DNA from: Spirogloea muscicola
Lineage: Eukaryota; Streptophyta; Zygnematophyceae; Spirogloeales; Spirogloeaceae
Assembly (NCBI GenBank): GCA_009602725.1
Contig: WELB01000108.1
Location: forward strand, 297,054 to 340,433
DNA length: 43,380 bases
Direction of reading: 5' to 3'
Shown: piece after piece, positions 32,901-43,379 of the stretch
How the letters are laid out: each line of letters begins with the position of its first letter
Position numbering within the stretch: position 1 is the first letter of the stretch
Made by a program: the position numbers and the translations under genes
Notes under the pieces: model-generated
Databases searched by the model: none
The model's input: the letters and a program-made list of their open reading frames with translations, nothing else
What the model was told of the DNA's origin: nothing

Positions 32901-35900
32901 GAAGCTTCTCGTGGAGGGGCCCAGAACACCATTCAAGGCGTCTCAGCTGTAGCGTAGCGTCTAGCAGGTCTGACCAGAGCCCTTTGCCAGGCGAGAGACC
33001 CTCGAGCACGCCTTCATCCCCGGCCTTGTCAGCTGTTTCTGACAGCACAAGCGCAAGGTGTGCAAGGTGCCAGCAGATCAGGTCTGCATTCAAGAGCACC
33101 AAGATGCAGCATGGTATGAGGGGTGCTGGGGTTGGCGTAGCGATGCTGCAGGGAAGGGAAGTGGAACAGAGGGACCCATTTGCAGGCAACGACGGCAACT
33201 TCATGAGGGGTTTTGATGACCAGCCTGAGCATCTGCATGCAGCAACGAGGGTGGACCTGCTCGTCTCTTCACCCGTGCCAAGCCTGGTGGTGTCAATCTT
33301 CTTTCTGTTCAACGTTGACAAGTTTGTGAAAGTAGTATACAAGGCAGCAAAGGTCGAAGGCTTCTATTCAGAAGAAGAATCAAGGGGCCGAGGCAAGAGT
33401 GACGTAGAATCTGGGGAGAAAAGTCAGGGAGTCAGGAGCAGCGAGCAGGGGCGAAGCTGCTTGGGGCGCCTGTGGAGACAGGTCAGGAGAGGAAGCCATG
33501 GACAGCTTGGGGAAGTTGCAACCCAAAGTGCAGGTTCTGATGCAGTGGAGGCCAATCCAGTGTGCCTTAAGCTGAAGAGATGGTGGGGACTAGGGCATTC
33601 CAAGTGTAAGTCAGGGGCCAAAGACCGGGAACTGAAGGATGACACCAATCTCAGCAATGAAGACCATACTTTTCCCTGGTTGCAGTACATAGGTATCAAG
33701 GTGGAGCACTGGGGCTTGCTGGAGCCATTGAAGAGGTGCATAGCGATCCTGTGTGCTGGTAGCATAGGGCAAGCCCTCACCGGCAGTGGCCTGTGGAGCG
33801 CTCTGACAGCCGCTTTTGTGGGTGGTGAGCCCCAAGTCTCTCAAGTATATAGTGGTAGATAACGAGTCACTTTTGGTGCATTCTTGCGGTCCTGGTTTGC
33901 GGTTGTGAGTATAGAAGACGTGTTGAGTGGGCACCTTGACTTGGGTGAGGCTGCTATGTCAGTTTTGCACTGACTTGTGCCACTATCCTGGACTTGTTGG
34001 ACATAGGGGCAAGGGTTGGAGGGTCCTTAACTGTGAGCCTACAGAGACTGGAGGGTACCGTGGTTGGAACCATTACTGGATATCTGCTGCTGGATGCAAC
34101 CAATGATGAAGTTGCATGGATTGTGGCTTCCTTAGCCTTGTTCTGCTTTGCTGCCGGGTATGTGATCAGTCTTGTGGTATATGTCTGCACTCACAGCCAG
34201 ATCATTCCTCCTTAACTTCGATCTTTAGCAATACGAGATTAGGAGTAACTTGCTGTCCTGCATCTCATGCAAATTGCAAGAAAGGTTCTGAAGTATGATG
34301 AACATGAAGAGAGAGAATGCTCCTGATGCTGAACGTGTGCACTTTAAATTGCAGATACGTAAGGTCCAGTGTGAGACATGGTTATGCAGGCACGGTTGCC
34401 TCATTCACTTGTGCTGTAGTGCTGCTGGCAGCTGGCTCAAGCCCACTTCCTCGAGACCAGTACACCTTGAACCGCATCGAGTCAACCTGCATCGGGGTCC
34501 TTGCCGTAAGTTGCATGACTTGACTAGCACCTTCGCCTTACGGTGTGTTCTGCTAGGTGGATAGGCGTGTCAGGCAGCAACTGATCTGATTGTACTTCAG
34601 CAGTTGACCTGCCCTTCTGTGTCTTACAGTGATCAGTTTATGGTGTTCAGGTGGTAATGGTGGATTTATTGGTGCTGCCTCGAAGGGCTGCGCTACTTGT
34701 GCGACACGAGGTCAGGAAGAATCTGGACACCTGCGCAAGCTTCTTCCAGACCATGGAAGCTGTGTACATGCGTGAGGGTTGCATGCCAAGGCGCATTAAA
34801 GCGGTCGAGAAGGTCAAAGCCCTTGGGAAGCAAGCAGCTGCCAGCTGCACCCTCCAGGTATTGCTTGCTGTTTGCTGGATTTCTCAGAACAAACCCTAAT
34901 CTCTTATCTTAAGTCCAAATAATCGTTTCTGCAAGCAGCTGCTGAACTCAACCTGCTAGGTGTACCATCTCAGCTACTCTGTCTTCACTGCCAAATGACC
35001 CACACTTTACGTGCGTGAGGTGATTGTCTTCAACTGATGGAAATTGCATTGAGTCTCTGTGCAGAAGCTATTGTTGGCAGAAGCGGCTGGCGAACCGCAG
35101 TTGTGGCATCGCCCATACGGAGCAAATGTATACAAGACAATAGTAGATGTTGAAGAGTCCATACTTTGGCTTCTGGTTATGATCCGCAGGTGAATACATA
35201 CACTATGTGCATGAAGCTGGATTTAAAGTATACGTCAGGAACCCAGTCAAGTAATGAGCACATCATTTTGCACGCACAGGCTGTCTATTGTGCAATATTC
35301 GGAGTACATGCTGAGTATCCAGCCCATGCAGACTAGGCAGATTGAGTGTGTCTTAGGAGGTGGAGGTGCTGGCTCGATTCCAGCAGTGGCATGCCCAGGT
35401 TGAATGGGGAGCCGGGCCTTGCTCATCGTAAGCTGGTTAGTCAGCAGCAGTCCTGCAAGTTGATGTTGAGGAGATGGGCATCTCACAGCTGGGTTTGCCT
35501 TGTGCAGGTCAATATTAGTAGAAGCTAAGGAGTTAGTGACAGAGCAACTTCACCACCTCGTCAACCCCATGAAGAGCTCGTTGGATGCCATAGGTGCCTG
35601 TATTCTAGAGTCCTTAGAGGCTATCATGAGCGTATTGGATGGGTTGGCTGAATTCGAGGCAGATGTGGAGGACAGTGAAAAGGTCACAGAGGATGCACAG
35701 GAGAGAGCCCAACGTTCTCTGACCAGAGATCAGCTCAGACAAGGTAGTAGCCACTCCCAGAGTGGTAGGTCCATAAGTACGTTGGTGGACGATGCGCGGT
35801 TCGCTCGGGTGCAAGTCCAGCTGGCTGCAGCTTGTGCTCGTGCCGATGACACTGGCAACGACGAGGATCACGAGGAGAAAATGGGTGCTCACTGGCCACC

Positions 35901-36726
35901 AATGCAAGGGGCACAAGGACAGCATGCTAATGGTCAAAGCAAATATCACTTGCAGTCAGGATCCTCTTCACCGTTGCAGGGCATCTCAGATAGCATCCGA
36001 ACACTCAGAGCTCGACGACGAGTAGCGCTTCGATACTTTGATGCCAGGTAGGGTGCACAATCCTTCTTCTATCTCTCCTTGCAATATGGTTTGTGGCGTG
36101 TTAGCGAGTACCCAACATTTGGCAGGACAAGCCTATCACTCTGTCGTCTAGGCCTTCGGCATAGAATGAGCATTGCTTGGCTGCCCCTCAGAAAGCAAAG
36201 AGCTCCTTGACTGCTCAGGTACGAGGTAGTCGTGGCTAGGAGAGTGGCCTGGTGGCGAGCCCATCAAGGGGCGCCCCTGCTGTCATCAGGGGCCATGCTA
36301 TCATTTGGAGCTTTTGTATTCGGCACCCAGAGGCTCATGAACGATGTTGAGCGGCTGGAAAGTGCTGTACAGGAGCTGCTGCAGGTGATCTTGAGATTCT
36401 GACCATCAACTGCATATATCACTTAACCAGATGCTCAGTCAGAGGCTAACTGTTGGCTCGATGAGGGCAGTGAGGCACCTTAGCTTGTAGAAGCAGCTGT
36501 CATACAATATGCGCGTGCTACTTGCTTGGTATTATCGCTGTGATGAAAGAGGACGGCTGCATCACAGACCAGCTAGCTTACCTCAACCATCAACTGGCTA
36601 GGTAGCATGGACAACACTGACAGCAAGTGTTGACATGTGCAGGTAGAGAATCCACTGAATGTGAGCACAGTCATGCAAAAACCACTCCACGACATACTCA
36701 TCGATTTAGGGGAGGACATCAGGTGA
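29942..36726 (+). CDS. FUSC/aromatic-acid-exporter-like membrane protein
   Basis: Fourteen exons: 29942-30241, 30676-30828, 31363-31405, 31643-31860, 32066-32191, 32432-33824, 34007-34157, 34355-34505, 34651-34857, 35065-35189, 35280-35303, 35508-36047, 36219-36384, 36643-36726; 3681 nt, 1226 aa, phases consistent. An Ala/Gly run at the N-terminus precedes hydrophobic segments (LAVALTSALVAAPATRVIFP, YFAVVIAIVGV, LGVTSFLYSYFTFW, PKYFAVEVAATAALGAVCAV). A hydrophilic central region follows, then a second membrane half (LKRCIAILCAGSIGQAL, RLEGTVVGTITGYLLLD, HGYAGTVASFTCAVVLLAAG). The two halves around a soluble domain, with RLEGT-x-xG and RHGYAG motifs, fit the fusaric-acid-resistance/AaeB-like superfamily, including plant p-hydroxybenzoate efflux-like proteins. 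The substrate is unknown. The central loop is long and Ser/Arg/Glu-rich. Exons 3 and 11 (43 and 24 nt) are the least certain. Confidence 0.88.
30437..30921. repeat. telomere-type TTTAGGG motifs in FUSC introns
   Basis: AGGGTTTAGGGTC at 30437-30449 (intron 1) and ATTTAGGGTCTTAGGGTTTA at 30901-30920 (intron 2) are short interstitial telomere-like tracts. Confidence 0.55.
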
Positions 36727-37989
36727 AGCAGCCACATCCCTTCGGCACTTCAGTCAATGCTAAGTAGACGTGATGCACCTGCTATAGGGCAGGTTGAGCA
36801 TCCAGATCAGGTAAACCAGGTCACATCCAGCTGTGTACACAGCTCAATGAGGTTGATGTATAGCAAGTATGTGTGTACACAGCTGGATTGATGTCTAATA
36901 GACACTTGATGTGTCAGCAAAGCTGACATTCAATCATTCTTTTATTGTCGGCTATACTGGTATCTGCCAATCTCTGTATCAGCTGCAAGTTGCATCAGTA
37001 TGATAATGGTTGTATTGTGTAGTAGGCACTGAAAGGTTGCCAGCTTGTTGGCCTGATGCATCACCTGACCTGCTGTAGGTTGGTAAGATTGCAAGCCTCG
37101 AATGTATACTGCTGGCAGTAGCCAGCAGTATGATTGGAGTTCTACTGATAGGATGCAGCTCACTGGCCCATTGATGGCAGCAAGCATGTATATGCATATC
37201 TCGCAATGGCCATGATTGTTTCGATCGTTGGGGTGGCAAGTTCAGCAGTGAGGTGCGGCTGTGCAGCCAGCAGGTACGGCTACAACCAGCCTCGCAGTCA
37301 AGCTTGCAAGGCTGCAGGCACTTTAGGCCGTGTGCACCTGCCAAAAATCCCTGAATGAAAGTTGGCTAGGTACACGCAACAGCCAAAGCACAAAGCAGCA
37401 GTTAAGATTAGGCAGCCCCGCATTCTGGTGCATGGAGCCCATGCCCTCTTTGTGCGGTGCTGCTTTTAGCAACTGCACAGATCTGTGCACAAAATTCAGA
37501 AATGTGTAGGAAATTCCTTTGTAGGAGAAATCTGTGTAGGAAAACCCTAGGCCATGTGGATGTCATTTTGTGCCCAGCGCCAGCCGTAGTAGAAGCAGTA
37601 GCGGCTGCAAGGGGGTCACTGGTGCTTCCGCTTGCGCGCTTGGTCTCTTGTGCTTCACAGCAAGCTGGAGCTGTATTTTCTGTAATTTACAAAGTAAACA
37701 AAAGGATGTCGAAGCTCTTGCACGCAGCACACAGACTGCGACTTGGGAGCCCAAAGCAGTCCCCCCCAAAGAAATGGAGCTGGACAAGCTGGTGGAGGCC
37801 ACCTCAGAATACCAAAAATTGAGTTACTACATGGCGTCCAAGTCTCAAGATAGCAGTTGGGTCAGACAGACTGGTGCTCGGGCACCAATACCAGCAGGCA
37901 TGTTACAGGCCTAAGAGCAGCTTGAGCATGACATGCCTTCTAAGTGGTGGAGGCCGGTGGCTGCACAAGTGGCTAACCCAATGGAGAGG
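36727..37989. other. intergenic region with palindromes and one unproven ORF
   Basis: After the FUSC stop there is a perfect 16-bp palindrome, AGCTGTGTACACAGCT (36829-36844), whose right part recurs at 36873-36884. An 11-bp hairpin, ATACTGCTGGC (37106-37116) and GCCAGCAGTAT (37121-37131), has a 4-nt loop. A + strand frame ending at 37914 has a hydrophobic stretch followed by KDVEALARSTQTATWEPKAV and KEMELDKLVEATSEYQKL, which looks protein-like. It has no ATG and no clear splice partners, so it is not called as a gene. Confidence 0.35.
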
Positions 37990-38420
37990 ACCCCAGGACA
38001 CGTGGTCAACGGTGAACCTTGATAAGTAGCGGGAAGGCAAGCCCGCTAACAACGGCCGTGTGACACAAGTGATGACAGTTGCGGCGCAGCATCGTCGGTA
38101 TAAAGTTTCTCCGAAAGGTGGCGAAGGCTGTCCAAGGCCAAAAAGAACGGACAAGGTCCGAAGGGCCACGAAGCGCCAAATCACACAGCTGCATAAGTGG
38201 ATACTACGGGATTGTATGCTCAGTAGCCCCTAAGCAGCAGCCCAAGTCAGATAGCTTGCAGCCGGGAACTGGTCACTACGGCGAAGCCAAGAAGCAGCAG
38301 CCAAGCACGGCCTGCCCGCAAGTGCACTGCGAAAGACTGGGGAAGGCTGGAGAGAGACAGCCTCCCATCTGCGGTGGCCTCGACTGGACTGGACGGAGGG
38401 GGCGGGCGCGTTGTGCATGA
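37990..38420 (-). mobile_element. highly decayed retroelement tail, subfamily A
   Basis: On the minus strand 38215-38400 aligns by eye with the subfamily A end. The frame reads AVHLRAGRAWLLLLGF where intact copies read ALHLRAGRALAAASGS, and GGGGCTACTGAG stands at the position of the GGGGTTACTGAG stop region. Frames are broken. The 3' flank has CCTTGTCCGTTCTTTTTGGC and a degenerate hairpin. Confidence 0.6.
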
Positions 38421-38476
38421 ACTTGGAAGGGATGCCGTTCCGAGCAAGAAAGCCATTCATCTGGGCAAGAACGAGA

Positions 38477-38875
38477 CCGTGTATTAGAAAGAAATGTAGG
38501 CCAAATGGCCATGTACAAAGGCAAGCACATATAAAGATCTACATAACCTACAGCAGATTGACCCGCTCAACAACCACAGGTCAAAACATAAAGGTCACTA
38601 CTCGATGCATGAATACTAGATGCCAGGAACGGAGCCCTTCTGCCACCTACTAGAGCTCGCGCAGCTTTCTGGTGCAAGGCACTAGCCTGAGCACGCTGCA
38701 AACAGGCCGAAACTCGTCGTCGCAAGAGCGACAGATATGCAGCTGGCAAGCCCATCTCAGCCGGAAAAATATCTTCACGTCGAGTGTAGCCTAGATTGGC
38801 AATGTTTTGAAGCAGAGTGTGGAAGCGAGGACCCAGACAGCCAAAGATGTCGATTGCAGCTGGCAAGGGCAGGCG
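38477..38875 (-). mobile_element. retroelement tail, subfamily B, longest B copy
   Basis: On the minus strand the frame reads AIDIFGCLGPRFHTLLQNIA, then DIFPAEMGLPAAYLSLLRRR, VSACLQRAQASALHQKA and SDLYVLTCGC. Its first part corresponds to AIDVHGAFGSGWLDLLQRLA in the nuclease-containing copy at 11962-12737, showing that both subfamilies share a longer C-terminal region. The 3' flank has GTAGGTTATGTAGATCTTTA, TGGCCATTTGGCC and TAATACACG. Confidence 0.87.
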
Positions 38876-38964
38876 GGGCGCAGAAGCAGGGCACGCCGCG
38901 TCACGCGAGCACTCTCTTTGACCCGGGAAATACGAAATTATGAATGAGGGGAGCCACCAGGAAA

Positions 38965-39180
38965 AAGATCGTGTATCAGAAAGAAATGTAGGCCAAATGG
39001 CCAGGTACAAAGGCAAGCACACCTAAAAACCTACATAACCTACAGCAGATTGACCCGCTCAATAACCACGGGTCAAAACATAAAGGTCACTACTCGATGC
39101 ATGAATACTAGATACCAGGAACGGAGCCCTTCTGCCACCTACTAGAGCTCGCCCAGCTTTCTGGTGCAAGGCACCGGAAC
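38965..39180 (-). mobile_element. second subfamily B tail, same orientation
   Basis: About 215 nt nearly identical to the 3' part of the copy at 38477. It includes the AGATTGACCCGCTCAATAAC region, GGTCAAAACATAAAGGTCAC and GCTCGCCCAGCTTTCTGGTG. It ends abruptly at about 39175 against the GC-rich start region of the next ORF. Confidence 0.87.
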
Positions 39181-39231
39181 CCCACGGGCCGGACACGGCG
39201 CCCGCGTCTCGTCGCTGCTCCTGTCCCGCCG

Positions 39232-39262
<31 letters not shown>

Positions 39263-39355
39263 CGGCGAGGATGCACGCCAGGCCGCGGTCGAAGCCGCGG
39301 GCGAGGGCCGGNGAGGCCCGCCGACGGCACCGCCGTCGCCACCGCCGCCGCCGCC
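39181..39355. promoter_or_regulatory. GC-rich block with GGC microsatellite
   Basis: Contains a (GGC)n tract at about 39230-39268 and one ambiguous base at 39312. Composition matches the gene-start blocks elsewhere in the window, so it is a probable promoter/5' UTR of the + strand ORF that follows. Confidence 0.4.
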
Positions 39356-39829
39356 ATGGTCGCGGAAGCTCCATCGAGCGACAAACCTGTAAGCGTGGTG
39401 GCGTCCCCGCTCGGCGTCAGCCCGGCGCCGTCCCCCGGCGCTGGCCTTCGCGGCGGCCGCCGTCGAGGGCGGCGCGAGGGGCCGCTGTCGCCCAGCGGCC
39501 TGCCTCTCTCGTTCGTGCGCGAGGCCACCGCGCTGTTCCGGGAGGTGGACGGCTTCCCGCTGGAGGTGGAGGACGAGGACGCGGACGAGGACGAGCGGCC
39601 AGAGGCGGCGACGGCGGCGCTGGAACTGGCGCTAAAGGACCCGCGGCCCCTCGGCCCCGCCGCGCCTGGCCACGGCGCCTCCGGCCACCTGTCCTCGCAG
39701 GCGTACGGCCCAGGACGCATGATCTCCTGGCAGCGACGGCGGCACGACCAAGAGACCATGCCGGCTCTGCACGCAGGAGAGCTGCTGCTTGAGTCTCCCG
39801 CTCGATGGAACGCAGGGACGACAGACTGA
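39356..39829 (+). CDS. orphan acidic ORF, 157 aa, unknown
   Basis: ATG at 39356 follows GCCGCCGCC, and the frame runs to TGA at 39827-39829. The protein is disordered in character: Pro/Ala/Gly-rich N-terminus, GGRRRGRREG, then LPLSFVREATALFREVDGFP, an acidic run (EVEDEDADEDERPEA), and ISWQRRRHDQE near the end. No domain is recognised. It may be the whole protein or the first exon of a longer gene: a good donor (CCGG|GTAAGT at about 39969) lies beyond the stop but in another frame. Its position in a typical GC-rich gene-start block supports expression. Confidence 0.45.
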   Translation: MVAEAPSSDKPVSVVASPLGVSPAPSPGAGLRGGRRRGRREGPLSPSGLPLSFVREATALFREVDGFPLEVEDEDADEDERPEAATAALELALKDPRPLGPAAPGHGASGHLSSQAYGPGRMISWQRRRHDQETMPALHAGELLLESPARWNAGTTD

Positions 39830-40676
39830 TCGACTCGGGGCGAGGCTCATGCCAGCAAGCCACTGCCGGCACCACTCTCATGGGAGAGCTGGCGAGTGCC
39901 AGACTTCCCTGGCTCCTGGCCAGATAGTGCTCAGCCAAGTAGTTCCCCTACCTGTCCCCAATGTCCGGGTAAGTGGCCAGTATTAGCAGCTTGCAGCCTG
40001 GCGTTTAGAGGAAGGCAGGGCTGAAGCAATACTACTGAACCTTGTTGACATGTATGCTATCTCCTTCATTATTTGTACTTGACTTATACTGCCAGCTTAT
40101 GCAGGCTTCATGCCCCAGCCTCGTACACATCGCCAGGTGCACAAGGCCACCAGCCAGTGAAGTACAATGAATGACATTAATCGTGATCGATTTACAGTCC
40201 TCTGTACTTCACTGACCACCCGAGTTGTCGCTAATCGCATTATTCTCACCTTGTAGAACAGCCTAATGACGTGGACATCAATGTTATTAGTCAATGGAAT
40301 ATATCAAGACATGGAAATTCGGGTTTCGTAAACCCCTAAGCCCACTTAGAAGCAAGGGCACAAAATGAATTACAACCACGGAATCCAAATGTGCTGACAG
40401 ATTAAATTACTATTCGGGACGATGGGACCACTAACTAGATTGAACGCACCCTGCTGCCAAGGGACCTGAGGATGCACCGTGCGCAAGTCTTGCTAAGAAT
40501 CGCCGGGGGTGTTTTTGTGCTGCAGGAAGTGAGATCTTGAGAAGGGGAAACAGGTTGAAGAGGCAAGTCTTTCTATGCTATCCCGAGCGATGTAATGAGG
40601 ATAAGGGACGTGAAACATTCCTGCTAATGTGAGACTCCTTCATTTTCAGAGTCCCTGCCGTGGCCAACCTGTTGTC
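39830..40676. other. intergenic, no gene established
   Basis: AT-richer sequence between the orphan ORF and the convergent elongase gene. It probably contains the 3' UTR of the elongase. No convincing exon, RNA or repeat was found. Confidence 0.4.
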
Positions 40677-43217
40677 TCACTCGGATTTAGTCTGGGCCTT
40701 CACTGGGTGCGCTGGACCGCGAATGTATTTGTTGACATAGAAGTTGGCAAAAAGAGCCAGCAGTGATATCATGTATACAAATAGCAACTGCAAGCCAAAG
40801 GACCAGAGAGGCGTCAGTAGCAGCTGACAAGCAAATGTTGACCATCTGTTGCAAGTAGACGTACTCTGAGCAGTGCTGACCTGCAGTGATGACTAAATCC
40901 TATCTTGCATAGCAGCTAAAGCTCAGTGGGAGAACCAGCAGAACTTTCATAAGCTCATTCCTTCTTCCTGACATGTCTTGTTCTTAATCAAAGATATGAA
41001 TTTTGGCACCGCCTCAAGTGCTGTCGGGTTTAGTCGAATAAGCAAACCAGGTAGCAACCAGTCACTACAAACGTGCTTGTGTACATTGTGCACACTGAAG
41101 GGATGCCTGCAGCAGGATCACTACCTTGTTCAAGTAGACAGGGTATGGCACATCATAACGGACGTTGTAAAACGCCTGAACCATGTTGATTGCAAATTGA
41201 GTCATCTGCAGTTGAGTCAGATACCTGAAGGTGCAATACAGCCGCAATGTGTCAGGCTGCTCGTCAATCGGAGCCAGCAGTTCTCAGAAAGCTCAACTTA
41301 GGCACGTGTCATTCATAAGAATGTGGAACTTACCATGCACTTTCCAACCTGCTACCAGAGCATGTACCGGACACTACATGAGCCGCGACTTCAGTGGCAG
41401 AACCCTGATACGATGCCTGTGATGATATTAAGGAGGACTTCGACTATAGTCTGGTGCTCTACTCTACCCCCCTGAGTTCAAACCCTTGGCAGACTTAGCA
41501 CTTCTCAGCTTGGTAAATTAGTAGCTACAGGTTCTTGCACTCTTACCTGCCCCACCAGAGATACTTTTGCCTCAAAGCAGGATTTTTAGGTAGAATTGCA
41601 GCAATGAGGTAGTACAAGTACATGACAACATGCACTCCAGAGTTGAGCGCAGCCGAAAAGTAAGCTGCACAGGCGAAAGTAATCTGGTTGATATTAGACA
41701 TTTGTTTCTGCCAAAGAGGAAGGGCTGCATGCAGAGGGTACAGTCGATAGCAACTGCAATACAAGCAGCAGCACGAGAATTTTACCTTCACCGCCAGGTG
41801 CATGGTACGATATTAACCACCAGATAAGTGCTATGGAGCTATGGTGGTAGACATGGAGCACGGAGATTTGTCGCATGTTTCTCTTGAGAACCATAATTAT
41901 CTGCAGACAATGTAGAGCTCCCTGAGAGACTTAAGCCTGCAAGCCCGCAAGCAAACCGGCTCACCGATTGCAGGGTGATCCGGTGTTGTAAACAACCAAT
42001 ACATGCTCATTGTTGTCCAAGCTCTTGTCAGTCTTGTCAGCTGCAGAAGCCCAGGATAAGCGATGCAAGATTCTCCCACACAAGCCACATCAACGGATGT
42101 AGGAGGTCTTACAGTGTCAAAAAACTCGACATACTTGGACACATAGAACAGGTATATCAGCTTGGCCATCTGCATATATGAAACAAACCACAGGTAAGTC
42201 CTGCCTGCAAGGGCTAGCATGCAGCAAGCGGTGCTATATGTGCAGTCTTCTTTTTGTTCTCTTGTGACAAGCATTCTCAAGCAAGGAAGCGTCCCCTGCC
42301 CCTCTAAATGTTGGACAGAAGGCAAAAATATTCGCCAAGCCCACTCCAGATACCTTACAGAGCTGCTTAAGAAGCATACAGATACAACATGGCAGCAAGT
42401 CATGCAAGAACGAAGATAGTAGGCGCTACATCATCATATCTCTTATCACCGAAATGAGATGGGGTCGCGCTGAGGAAACTGATGACGAAGGCTTACCTTC
42501 ACTTCCTGCTCTTTGAATGCATTGCCCCATAGTGTATACCTGCACTTGCCAGCAGAAGCAGTCAGGCCATGCTGGCGGGCTCACAAGTCTCATCTGTCAC
42601 TTCAAGCACAGCTGCCACTAGAAGGCTAGCTGCAATACTCCCTGGCACCGTGACAGCCAGAGAAGTACCTCACCCTGCATTACGAGCAGCGAGCGCCCAT
42701 CGCAGCAACTACCTGTGCTCAGCTGCTGCTCTACTGTCTGTCGCATCCTTGCCACTCACTTCTGCAGCTCTGATCTAGCAGCCCCTGAGTCGCAGGCGCA
42801 GGCTGTTCTGCTCACTGCTCTGCTTGCTTCTGTAGGTAGTGGCAAGCTGGTGTACCTGTTGGCCACGGCCTGGTGCACGATGCCACAGCACATGAGGAGG
42901 GACAGCGCGAAGCAGAGGAGGTTGTGGAAGACGACGACCGCGCGGAAGGGCGCGGGCTCCCGCGCGAGGGGCTTGAGGCCGAGCGTGCGGATGGCGAGCG
43001 CGCCGCCGAGGACGATGGTGAGGTAAGCGGAGACGGCGAGCACCACGGGCGCGGGGCTGTCGACGAGCGGCAGGCCGGCGGTGATCTTGGCGGGCGCGGG
43101 GTCGACGCCGAACGCGGCCCGCAGGCCGTCGTGCACCAGTGCGTCAATGGCGGCGTCGACGTGGGCGTACGAGGCGCGCACCTCCAGCCACAGGCTGCCG
43201 ATGGCGGCGGCGGCCAT
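40677..43217 (-). CDS. ELO-family polyunsaturated fatty-acid elongase (PSE1-like)
   Basis: Seven minus-strand exons, 42856-43217, 42497-42539, 42113-42169, 41786-41900, 41547-41664, 41125-41224 and 40677-40787, total 906 nt (301 aa) with all phases consistent. The protein contains GLPLVDSPAPVVL, YLFYVSKYVEFFDT, QISVLHVYHHSSIALIWW with the HVYHH box at about residues 170-174, SAALNSGVHVVMYLYY and WWGRYLTQLQM. This is close in order and wording to the moss Delta6-elongase PSE1. ELO enzymes are multi-pass ER proteins that condense malonyl-CoA with an acyl-CoA, the first step of two-carbon elongation, here probably of C18 or C20 polyunsaturated substrates. Delta6 versus Delta5 specificity cannot be told from sequence. 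No canonical KKXX retrieval motif is seen at the C-terminus (KAQTKSE). Confidence 0.95.
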
Positions 43218-43336
43218 GGCGCGCAGCGCTCAGGGCACAAGGGGCGGAGGGATCAGGCTGGGAGGAGCGCGTCGCGTAGGCAAAGCGCGCGCCACGCGCC
43301 CGCAATGCTTGATCGGCGGCGGCGGCTGCGGCGAAT

Positions 43337-43379
<43 letters not shown>

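Noticed and set aside
37457-37914. Open frames near 37500-37914 as a gene
   Set aside because: No ATG in the best frame, no clear splice partners and no family match. Mentioned only as unproven.
39142-39759. Serine/arginine-rich minus-strand ORF
   Set aside because: It is a shadow of the acidic + strand frame (GAG/GAC codons read as CTC/GTC in reverse) and crosses an ambiguous base.
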